Origin: Pseudoneurospora amorphoporcata
Lineage: Eukaryota > Ascomycota > Sordariomycetes > Sordariales > Sordariaceae
DNA: 64,000 bases
Assembly (NCBI GenBank): GCA_033297205.1
Contig: MU859149.1
Coordinates: forward strand, 62,001-126,000
Direction: 5' to 3'
Shown: piece by piece, positions 32,701 through 41,328 of the stretch
Layout: each line of letters begins with the position of its first letter
Position numbering within the stretch: the stretch's first letter is position 1
Made by a program: the position numbers and the translations under genes
The notes under the pieces: generated by a model
Told to the model about the DNA's origin: nothing
What the model saw: only the letters and a program-made list of their open reading frames with translations
The model's database searches: none

Positions 32701-35381
32701 CTCTGTTGGCGCACTTAGCCTGCCATCACGAGGTCTGGGGTCCCCATCTGGTTATCGTACCTACCAGTGTCATGCTCAACTGGGAGATGGAGTTCAAGAA
32801 GTGGTGTCCAGGATTCAAAATTCTCACCTACTACGGCAACCAGGAAGAACGCAAGAGAAAGCGTCAGGGATGGAACAATGACGATGTGTGGAACGTCTGC
32901 ATTACCTCTTATCAAATGGTCCTTCAGGATCAGCAGGTGTTTAGGCGAAGGCGCTGGCATTACATGATCCTCGATGAGGCCCATAACATCAAAAACTTCA
33001 AGTCCCAACGCTGGCAAACACTGCTCGGCTTCAACACGCAAGCTCGGTTGCTCTTGACAGGTACTCCGTTACAAAACAACCTGACCGAGCTGTGGTCGCT
33101 TCTCTACTTCTTGGCGCCACCAGAGAACGGCGAAGGCGGGTTCGTTGACCTCACCGAGTTCCATAACTGGTTCGCTAGGCCCGAATCCCAGATCCTGGAA
33201 AGCGGTCGTGAGCAGTTGGACGATGAGGCGCGTGCCATCATTGCCAAGCTGCACAAGGTCTTGCGACCCTACCTTCTCCGTCGTCTCAAGGCGGATGTCG
33301 AGAAACAAATGCCGGCCAAGGTTGAACATGTCGAGTTTTGTCGTCTTTCCAAACGGCAGCGAGAGTTGTATGATGGGTTCCTCTCCCGTTCTGACACGCG
33401 CGAGACACTGCAATCCGGCAACTACATGTCCATCATCAACTGTTTGATGCAGCTCCGAAAGGTCTGCAACCACCCCGATCTCTTCGTGGACCGGCCCATC
33501 ATGACTTCTTTTCGCATGTCGCGGTCAGTACCGGCCGACTACGAGTGGAAAGAGAAGTTCATTCGAAACCGGCTGTTGATTCCGAAGCCCATGACTACTG
33601 TCAACTTGAGCTTCCTCAACATGATCCCGACCGAGCATGAGGGTCTGTCCAAGACCCACACTGAGCGCATTGCCCAGCTCAACTCCCACCGCATTCTACT
33701 CGACCTGAGGGAGGCACAAAAGGTACGCGCCAACAACGCCTACACATGTTTGGATCCTGCTTCTGTCAAGTCCAACCTCGTGTATCTCGAAAGTGCCGCC
33801 AGATGGGGTCGTTTCGAAGAGCTGCAACACTGTGTCTACATCAACGCTCTCCGTCGCCAACAACGGCCCATCTATGGCAAGCGTCTGACCGAGTTCCTCA
33901 CTCTCGACACCCATCTTCGACCATACAAACCCCGACCCAGAGTCCCAGCTAAGATCATGTCCTGGTTCGAGGAGGACTCATTCCTTCTGCACAATGCCAT
34001 CCCGACCCTGCAACAACGCGCTGAGGCCATGGAAATGACCATCACTAAATTTGCATGTGTCACGCCCGCTGTCGTCACCGGTCCCGAAATGAATCGCTTC
34101 CTCCTTGGCGAGCGTGGCATCCAGCTCTTGGAGGATCTCGACCTCAAGCTCTCGGCCCCCGTCAAATACGCTCCCTACATGCCACCCCAACCCCCACCAG
34201 ACCCGTGGCACGAGGCCCGCATGCGCTTGACGATTCAATTCCCCGACAAGCGTCTCCTCCAATACGACTGCGGCAAGCTCCAAGCGCTCGACAAGCTTCT
34301 CCGCAAACTCCAAGCCGGCGGCCACCGCGCCCTCATCTTCACGCAAATGACCAAAGTGCTCGACATCCTCGAGCAATTCCTCAACATCCACGGACACAAG
34401 TACCTCCGTCTCGACGGCGCCACCAAGGTCGAACAGCGGCAGATCCTCACCGACAGATTCAACCACGATCCGCGCATCCTGTGCTTCATCCTGTCGACCC
34501 GCTCCGGCGGTCTCGGTATCAACCTGACAGGGGCCGACACGGTCATCTTCTACGACCAGGACTGGAACCCAGCCATGGACAAACAATGTCAAGACCGCTG
34601 CCACCGCATCGGTCAGACAAGAGACGTGCACATCTACCGCCTGGTGTCGGAACACACCATCGAAGCCAACATCCTCCGCAAAGCCAGTCAGAAACAGATG
34701 CTCGACGACGTGGTTATTCAGGAAGGAGAGTTTACGACGGATTACTTCAACCGGCTTTCGGTCCGAGACGTGCTAGGGTCAAACGGAGAGGTGATAGCCA
34801 GCAATGAAGACGACGTAGCTGCTAATCTGGCCATGGATCGCGTGCTAGGTGGACCGTCTACTACCGCGGCAGGTGGCCCGGGCGAGGATGGTACAACTGC
34901 TGACGGAAGTGCACGGCAACAACCACCCGTCCGTAACGTGGGCAGGGTCCTGGAGATGGCTGAAGACAGGGAGGATGTCGATGCTGCTAAGGCTGCCGAG
35001 AAGGAAATCATGCAGGATGAAGCTGATTTTGGGGATTATTATACGACGAGGCCGGGGACTCCCGGTGATGCCGCCATGCTTGCTGATCTTGATGGCCAAC
35101 AACAACAACAACAACTTGGTCTTGGTCTTGGTCTTGGTCTTGGAGGAGGGGAAGAAGGAGAAGAAGGGAACAATAAGGTGGATGAGGTGATTGAGTATAA
35201 TGCGTGGGGAGAACGGATCCGTACTGTTGATGAGTACATGTTGAGTAGCATGGCCAAGGCGCTGGAGGGCACGCCGTTGGAATTGCCGAGGGATCGAAGG
35301 AGCAAGAAGGGGAGGGATAGGAATCGGAATCGGAATCGGAATCGGAATCGGAAGGGGGGGGATATTAGTAGGAAACGATAG
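29751..35381 (+). CDS. swr1: SWR1 chromatin-remodelling ATPase
   Basis: An intronless frame of 1876 residues; the first in-frame ATG (MTTMMTDSGT) is used. SWR1 is the INO80-family motor that exchanges H2A for H2A.Z in nucleosomes. The N-terminus is disordered, with an Asn tract and Ser/Lys runs. An HSA domain for actin/Arp binding lies near residues 430-500 (HLDHLTKAMTNFRKLMYREQ). Long acidic segments follow (residues about 555-720). SNF2 lobe 1 starts near 940, with Walker A DEMGLGKT (Lys 978) and DEAH at 1075-1078. An INO80-type insertion of about 250 residues separates lobe 2 (from about 1510: ALIFTQMTKVLDILEQFL, SGGLGINLTGADTVIFYDQD, QCQDRCHRIGQTRDVHIYRL). The C-terminus has Gln, LG and RN repeats and a basic end. 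Size and order match fungal SWR1. Confidence 0.97.
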   Translation: MTTMMTDSGTASDSAGVDAPRNDTISENNTPAIVNGNGNDNTPSHHDNDDNKKALESTDNNNNNNNNTNTNSNHVVPAIDTASTPTRNTNNDAGFLDQSPLSSLSSPLSEPDNFDFDSDPIPSILSPQHHQDAMSTTSHHARDGETPELDQDGQPPAKRRRVRATTPNNHSRKPKPESPPWKKFEAEGPTTIITEDGRRKSGRVNPVLLGMKPSDKKVTRKAIQTSPVSNKSSAASSSRKPAPASSSSSSSKHATAKMPPPPPKAPARKSATTHDTRPSASRSRRRSTSPRRPATPPKPAAVGTRRSTRQAIRASYDDGQLSPGASRATPRIKLKARPPLTVIPLVHPSQAHVRPKLGPNFEQYFARAQEIPVEEGGQQIVDEGPEYTDEMALQDAKIILRVEKEVEPGGLLAPDKCSAFEPEAEEEPPRQWAHLDHLTKAMTNFRKLMYREQQLHMQAAKRIAIACEVEWRRRNPQPKTAQEIELEEIEASKAKWRQVTKAIAGTWENVRVEVNRRRLVEWEAEEQRRVKAALNQAVNLSEQKLQQRQAQVDGDEITDEDEDEDDEDLGSGMPSVLGDDEESDQHSDAGSDDMSDQTDQGEDEDNMSSSEDDDEKKSAASDEVLTQEELRAKYADLPTLDKTDENKDITKDVEMADASAAVDGTVDDTSDESVDMDDDLGSSEEESDEDDEDEDDQEEEESDDEPAGLLGLFFGKSELKKLKEEAVTEEPSAEAAGDVEMADAPAVGDAEPQINGHTDEAPKTNGIHTNEQRAISPPEGTDEEVSLLVVPDNKAVESTQTTTELDSGVAKKDSLVNGGPLKQPNGTVQSENHAIPSKESIDGGDDITMADAPPTDKLQKDTVSAPSIEASPPNPRHDSQETVAATDMQSQSQTQSPKTTDTKPTDIDTPHSELAVSVQKPDSRQSSPQPTTPTVKTEIPFLLRGTLREYQHHGLDWLARLYANNTNGILADEMGLGKTIQTIALLAHLACHHEVWGPHLVIVPTSVMLNWEMEFKKWCPGFKILTYYGNQEERKRKRQGWNNDDVWNVCITSYQMVLQDQQVFRRRRWHYMILDEAHNIKNFKSQRWQTLLGFNTQARLLLTGTPLQNNLTELWSLLYFLAPPENGEGGFVDLTEFHNWFARPESQILESGREQLDDEARAIIAKLHKVLRPYLLRRLKADVEKQMPAKVEHVEFCRLSKRQRELYDGFLSRSDTRETLQSGNYMSIINCLMQLRKVCNHPDLFVDRPIMTSFRMSRSVPADYEWKEKFIRNRLLIPKPMTTVNLSFLNMIPTEHEGLSKTHTERIAQLNSHRILLDLREAQKVRANNAYTCLDPASVKSNLVYLESAARWGRFEELQHCVYINALRRQQRPIYGKRLTEFLTLDTHLRPYKPRPRVPAKIMSWFEEDSFLLHNAIPTLQQRAEAMEMTITKFACVTPAVVTGPEMNRFLLGERGIQLLEDLDLKLSAPVKYAPYMPPQPPPDPWHEARMRLTIQFPDKRLLQYDCGKLQALDKLLRKLQAGGHRALIFTQMTKVLDILEQFLNIHGHKYLRLDGATKVEQRQILTDRFNHDPRILCFILSTRSGGLGINLTGADTVIFYDQDWNPAMDKQCQDRCHRIGQTRDVHIYRLVSEHTIEANILRKASQKQMLDDVVIQEGEFTTDYFNRLSVRDVLGSNGEVIASNEDDVAANLAMDRVLGGPSTTAAGGPGEDGTTADGSARQQPPVRNVGRVLEMAEDREDVDAAKAAEKEIMQDEADFGDYYTTRPGTPGDAAMLADLDGQQQQQQLGLGLGLGLGGGEEGEEGNNKVDEVIEYNAWGERIRTVDEYMLSSMAKALEGTPLELPRDRRSKKGRDRNRNRNRNRNRKGGDISRKR

Positions 35382-37641
35382 ACGGGAGGTGAGGTGTGTG
35401 TGTGATAGAAGGAGGAAGGTATTTTAGATTGCAGTGACGCGTGGTGCGTGGTGGTGAAGATGAATTGAATAAAGTGTGTGCATGCATGTATGCATTGTTC
35501 CTTTTTTGGTTGGTATAACATGTACGTATTACTATTACTAACTAACTAGTAAAGCGAGTCTGTCTGTTCTTGTACCCTTGGTGTTGGCTGAAGTTGGAAG
35601 AAGAAAGAAGACAAGAAGACAAGGTGTATCTATGTGTGTATGAAGGGCTCGGGGGGGACAGTCGAGGAGCGGTAGAAGTGAATGGGATGTGAAAGGGGAT
35701 GTGTATTATACTTATTCTAGACGTTGTACCTGCCATATCCGCCCGACTCTTGACAAGTATATGTACGGTAGAATGAAGATGAGATTCGTAGCAGACCGAC
35801 CTGGCGCTTAGCAAGAGTGTTGACCATTACACCAAACAGACCGCGGGAAGGTTAGAGGCAGGAACGGGATACTTATGCATCCCAAGGTAGACTTGGACCG
35901 CTTGGCCGGCGGGACTCGGGAGTGGTGGAAAGTTGGGGGAGCTGGGATGGAAGCGGCAGCGGCGGGAGAGGGGAGTGTTAGTGCACTATTGTCACAATAT
36001 GAACACCACTGCCCAATGTGCAATAGTGTCGCATCCCCTTGTTGTTCACCAAACGTTACGGGACAGTTGTGTAATGTGTGTTGCCTCACTATCAGGAGGC
36101 GCGCAAAAGTTCCTGCTTCCGGCGATAAGGTTGTATCACCGTTGTTTACCCACCAAACAATGCACAAGAACTGAAGACTTGTCAAATGACAGCTTACATC
36201 CATCTCTTTTTCATCTTGCAACGAACAAGGACTGTTCTATCTCTCCCACAATCTTCCACTGCCGCTGATTGCTTGTCGCACCCGCGCTGCTCGTACACAT
36301 CAGCTTCATCCGTATTCTACATAGCGCGTTCTTCCTTCATTCTCTATGCTCATATATCCTGGCCGCCGAAGGTTTTGTTGAAAATTGGATACTATGCCCG
36401 AGCCGTTCCAGCCCCAGTGCATCATTCGCATTTCGCAGCCTCACCCAACCCACGGCGGAAACCGACACGGCCTTCCACACCTCCGACCAGCAATCTGACC
36501 ATTCAGCCAAGGGCACCGCCTCCCTTTATGGGTGAGACAAGCCATAAGGCTGCATCCGCTGCATGACGGGAGACCATCATCATGTCTGTCATCATTTCCG
36601 CCCGGTCGGCCCATGGGTCGCATTTCGTGACCACCTGGGTCACTTTGCCACTCAATCATCTGTCATGACTTGGACGACGCCATTCATTTCTCGCTTCCTT
36701 CCCTCCCCAAGGGTTCAACAACACCATGTTGGAATGGAATGGGGCCCGATAGGTATTCGGAATACCTAGCTGTCAATAGTTAGGCCCAAGTGTGGGTGGT
36801 GACTGGTGGGACGTATCGGGTGACAGGCACACACGCCCACGGATTGGCTCACTTGACCTTGTCTACCTTAGCCACCACGGGCTGCACAACGACTGATTTT
36901 TACACAGGCAGGTTCAACCCATAACGCAATTCATCCCTTTTCCCTTTTCCAACCTTGAAGGCGGCTTTTTTGGTGTCATTTTGCTGTCGCACCGCCTGCG
37001 CCAAACGCGGCTCTTTTCGCTGCACCCTACCGAATGTTTGTCCCTTGTTTCGCGGTACCCAGGCTGACGGGAAGTCAATCTCCCGCCGACCGCCTATCTG
37101 GTACTACTGATGGTTGCACCGGGGGGGACTAGACGGTGAAGGGATGGACGGATGGCTTGAATCAAGCTGAATGTCAGTTTCGGTGAAGAAGGGTGTCTGG
37201 TGTCAGGACCCAGAGAGGGCTTGGTTAGGTTGTCAGCGGCTCGTTGACTTGGCCAGGCTTGGAGGCCAGATGAGGGATGTTTTCCTCGTACAGGCAGACT
37301 ACCTACGACCCTACTAACGGAGCAAAGGCATCTGTCCTGGATTCAGTTGGCGGCTGCCTCATGACCTCTGGATGACTCTGAAGAGGTCATGACCGGATAA
37401 GTAGTCAAAAGACTCTTGCGAAGGGAAGTGGGATATAAAACATTGTTGTTTTCATCTGTAGCTTGCTTGTCCTCTGTTTCCTTTTTTCCCAGCCAGCTTT
37501 CACACAAGTTAAACGTTCAACCAATACACACAACAGACGACAACTGACTGACAAGACACCACAAAACGCTCTCTTGCACGAACAATCACCCACAACAACA
37601 AGACTTGTTCCCATCGCAGCCATCAACCGTCGGAAGCAACA
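35382..37641. other. Intergenic: SWR1 3' flank to leader of the next gene
   Basis: No gene with recognisable features. Short frames at 35808-36221 (minus) and 36186-36566 (plus) look like chance. The last 200 bases are a CA-rich leader downstream of a TATA box at 37433. Confidence 0.5.
37433..37440 (+). promoter_or_regulatory. TATA box of the small Cys/Arg/Tyr-rich gene
   Basis: GATATAAAAC lies 205 bases upstream of the ATG at 37642. A typical CA-rich leader (ACACACAACAGACGACAAC) lies between them. Confidence 0.55.
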
Positions 37642-38016
37642 ATGCGCTGGTACACGACAGACTATTGCACCCTCTGCTGCCGGCACATCCCCACGTACTC
37701 GTGGTACTACCACTCGTACACCTGTCGTCGGCGCACCGTCACCACCACCAGCAGCAGCAGTCGGCGCTCGCACTCCGGCCACCGTCGTGAGCGGGAATAC
37801 GAGTACGAAACCACGGCCCGACGGGCCCGTAGCCGAAGCCGTCACAGGTCCACTTCGTACTATTACTACCTCCCGTGGAGATCTCGTCGCCCGTCGACCG
37901 AGCCCGTGAGGTGCCCTACTCCTGCGCCGTTGCCGGAACCGCCTTGCCGGAGAATAAGTGAGGAGAGGGATAAGGGGTGGCGGAGAAGGACGGTTGATAT
38001 TTATATTGAGCACTGA
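37642..38016 (+). CDS. Small Cys/Tyr/Arg-rich protein, putative C2HC finger
   Basis: A 124-residue intronless frame with an ideal start (AAGCAACAATGCG), a leader of about 175 bases and a TATA box. The first 28 residues carry Cys9-x2-Cys12, His24-x3-Cys28 (DYCTLCCRHIPTYSWYYHSY), spacing like a C2H2/C2HC zinc finger. The middle is an Arg/Ser/Tyr-rich low-complexity segment (RRARSRSRHRSTSYYYYLPW) and the end is basic. This could be a small nucleic-acid-binding protein; that is inference. The opposite strand is also open over the same region (37405-38166) but has no comparable start or promoter signals. The family is not recognised. Confidence 0.6.
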   Translation: MRWYTTDYCTLCCRHIPTYSWYYHSYTCRRRTVTTTSSSSRRSHSGHRREREYEYETTARRARSRSRHRSTSYYYYLPWRSRRPSTEPVRCPTPAPLPEPPCRRISEERDKGWRRRTVDIYIEH

Positions 38017-38066
38017 GTGCTGCTGAGTGCTGAGTGGCTTACGATAAGACGGGATACGACCGACAA

Positions 38067-38090
38067 ACACACACACACACACACACACAC
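38067..38090. repeat. (AC)12 microsatellite
   Basis: A perfect dinucleotide run in the 3' flank of the small Cys/Arg/Tyr-rich gene. Confidence 0.95.
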
Positions 38091-39009
38091 GCACGCTCTT
38101 TCGATCAAGCATTGGCATGGACGCTTTCCTTAATTCCTTTGCGGACGGACGCCTTCTCTTTTCCAAACATTCGTTTAGTCTATTTTGAGAATGACACTCG
38201 TTGATATTCGGCAGCGCTATTACTGAGCCGGACTATCTTTTTTTCTTTTTTTTGAATAACAAGTCAACAGCACAGCATGCCTGCTTCCCTCTCTCTCTTT
38301 TCTTTTGTTCACGTGGGGACGTTGGCGTTTTTGCGGAACCGGATACCTCTACGGAAGAGACATGACAGGCTGAATGACTGGAGGAATGTCATCCGATGGT
38401 GAAGATGGAGACGAAGGAACGGAGGGACAGACGCACAGATTGGTTGTTATGGCTGATGTCTTCTGGGATGGGAATATGGGAACATGATGGATGAGATACT
38501 TTATAAAGGAATACATGTATGACTGGTCTAGGTAGCCTTAGCGGTTGGAATATAACTTGAACTGAGTTCATTCCACTGTTCTTCCTCTGCCAATATCAGT
38601 CAGCTCCCGAACCGAACCTCCTTCGATCTTGTCAGCTTGCAAATGACAATGTCCAAGTAAGCGCTTTACGGCGTCGACGACATGGAAACTAGACGGAGCC
38701 AGTCTAGTCCCAATTGAGAAGGTACCTATAGTGCCGAGGTGAGAGTTGACCAATCGCTTGGCCATCTTTACGGCCCCGCTGTGTGCCGGCCATTGCTTAA
38801 ATTCAACTTGGCAGGTCCATTACGCCCCAGGCAGCGGTCAACCATCAAGATGCGGAAGGTGGTTCTGAACCTCGTCGCTCTCGCCATACACAAACACGCT
38901 TAAATTTCCATTGCTCACCAATTGGCCCATTGCTTCGGTTACATTCATGGCCACCAATGGCACCAATTGACCACGCTTGTTGGCCATGGTCTCTGCGAGG
39001 TCCAGTCCA

Positions 39010-39017
39010 CATATAAA
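39010..39017 (+). promoter_or_regulatory. TATA box of the S28 peptidase gene
   Basis: CATATAAA lies 129 bases upstream of the ATG at 39146, followed by a pyrimidine-rich leader. Confidence 0.6.
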
Positions 39018-39145
39018 CACCCGTTAGTCCCGCCGCGAACCATGGCCGCCCTCCCTTCTTTCAACCTCTCCTCACCCTCCCCCCACACTCCCCTTTCTTG
39101 CCCTCACCTCTTGCCCCCCGCGAGTGAGGCAAGATCACCGGCAAC

Positions 39146-40847
39146 ATGAGGTTCTTCTCCGCCGCCACCGCTCTTCTAGCGGCCGCTTCCACCGCCCATG
39201 CCGCCTTCTTCAAGAACATGGGCATGGAAATCGGGCCCATCGACGACCACATCGAGACCCTCAACAAGCGCGCCGAGGTCGAGGGCACCTCCGGCTACGG
39301 CACCTTTGACCAACTGATCGACCACAACACCCCCGAGCTCGGCACCTTTAAGCAGCGCTTCTGGTACGGCTTCCAGCACTGGAAGGGCCCCGGCTCGCCC
39401 ATCATCCTCGTCAACCCCGGCGAGCAGGCCGCCGATGGCTTCAACAAGTCTTACCTCACCGACCAGCGTCTGGCCGGCTGGATGGCCAAGGACATGGGCG
39501 CCGCCGTGGTGATCATGGAGCACAGGTACTGGGGCGAGTCCAGCCCTTACGACCAGTTGACAGTCAAGAATCTGCAGTATCTGACGCTGGAAAACTCGTT
39601 GAAGGACATCAACTACTTTGCCGAGCATATCCAGCTGCCCTTTGACCAGACCAATGGCAGCAAGCCCGCCAACGCTCCCTGGATCTTCACCGGTGGTTCC
39701 TACTCGGGCGCCCTGGCTGGTTGGCTGGAGGCCCTGTACCCGGGAACTTTCTGGGCGTATCATGGCACTAGTGGTGTTGTCGAATCCGTTGGACATTTCT
39801 GGACCTATTTCGTCCCTGTCCAGGAGGCGACTCCTCAGAACTGCAGCAGGGATTTGAGCGCTGTTATCGACTATGTCGATTCCGTCTTGCTGTTTGGTAC
39901 CAAGAAGGCCAAGCATGACCTCAAGGCCAAGTTCAAGCTGCAGGATTTGACTGATGCGGATTTCGCTTCGTAAGTGGTCTTGTCAATGTCTGTCAAACTG
40001 ATGGATTCTAACCTTGACTATCTACAGAGCGATTGAGAATGGTCCCTGGACCTGGCAATCCACTCAGTTCCACTCGGAAAAGACCATCGGCTACACCCCC
40101 TACTACCGCTTCTGCGACTACATCGAGAACGTCTGGCCCAACTCGACCAACAAGGTTCCCGGTCCTCAGGGTGTTGGCATCAAGAGGGCCCTCGACGGAT
40201 ACGCCAAGTGGTTTGTCGAGGAGTCGCTCCCCGGCACCTGCGAGTCTATCGGCTACGCCGGTTTCGAGGGCAAGGACAACGTGCTCTGCTTCCAGAACCA
40301 GAATGCCTCCAACCCCATCTTCCACGACCTGTCTGTCGGCAACTACTACAACCGCCAGTGGAACTGGTTCCTCTGCAACGAGCCCTTTGAGTGGTGGCAA
40401 GACGGCGCGCCCCTCGACCGCCCCTCCATCGTGTCCCGCCTCGTCGACGCCGACTACTGGCGCAAGCAGTGTCCGCTCTGGTTCCCCGCCGAGAAGGGCC
40501 ACGGCGCTCCTTCCTACGGCATCAAGCAGGGCAAGCGCGCCGAGGACGTCAACAAGTACACGGGCGGCTGGAAGCACACCAACGGCACGCGCATCATGCA
40601 GGCCAACGGCTCGCTCGACCCCTGGAGAGACGTCACCCTGTCGTCCAAGTTCCGGCCCGGCGGCCCCTTCAAAGGTAACAAGAACCACCAGGTTCGCGTC
40701 ATCGAGGGCGGTACTCACTGCTCGGACTTTTATGGGCCCAACTGGAGCGCCAACGAGGGCGTTAAGAAGATTGCTGAGGAGGAGGTTGCCCAGATGGGAG
40801 AGTGGGTGAAGGACTTTTATAAGGTCAAGGGGATCACTAGGCCTTAG
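39146..40847 (+). CDS. Secreted serine peptidase, family S28
   Basis: Two exons (39146..39969, 40028..40847) encode 547 residues. The 58-bp intron is GTAAGT...CTAAC...CAG and joins DFAS to AIENGPWTWQ. Residues 1-19 form a signal peptide (MRFFSAATALLAAASTAHA). The S28 core follows: FDQLIDHNTPELGTFKQRFW, VVIMEHRYWGESSPY, and the nucleophile motif GGSYSGALAGW with Ser185. Asp472 in SLDPWRDV and His505 in EGGTHCSDF complete the triad by position. Several N-x-S/T sites suggest glycosylation. The family includes prolyl carboxypeptidase, DPP7 and fungal extracellular prolyl peptidases. The likely role is acid-phase degradation of Pro-rich peptides outside the cell. It is transcribed toward the diterpene cyclase gene, tail to tail, with 481 bp between. 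Confidence 0.95.
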
Positions 40848-41328
40848 TAAGCGAGGGGTGGATGTTTTTGAACATTTGATGGAAGGTGGATCTCCCTAGA
40901 CTACGTATCTACGATTGAATGTCTTATGTACATACCTAATGAGAACATGAGTGTGATGACAATTTGGGGATGTGGGATGAGGCGGGGCCGAGTTGGACCA
41001 AGCAAGAGTCGTGGGACGGGAAGAAGCTATGCAGACGGGATCTCAGGGCAGGGCAGCCGCGAGACGCATGCTTTCCATGCGTCTTGTCGAGTGCATATTG
41101 TACGGCCATGAAGACATTCCACCTCGATGTTCCATTTATACTGCCCAATGAACACAAGACCGTTATAGGGAAGTTTGGGGTGCATTACTGTTGTATTACT
41201 GTACAGCGATTTCGCTGCAGGCCATCAACAGTATATGCAACCTCTACTATACTGGTATACTGGGCTTCCGAACATAACATCCTGGGGCAAAAATGCAGGT
41301 AAACAAAATTCTATAGAAAAAAAGACCA
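40848..41328. other. Convergent 3' flanks
   Basis: A 481-bp gap between the S28 peptidase and the diterpene cyclase. No gene or strong terminator is visible. Confidence 0.6.

Larger units (their letters stand above)
38017..39145. other. Intergenic with CA microsatellite and S28 promoter
   Basis: Holds a (CA)12 run and, at the right end, the promoter and pyrimidine-rich leader of the S28 peptidase gene. No other gene supported. Confidence 0.6.

Noticed and set aside
37405..38166. 253-codon minus-strand frame overlapping the small Cys/Arg/Tyr-rich gene
   Set aside because: It is the complement of repetitive Arg/Ser codons. The promoter, leader and start context all favour the plus strand.
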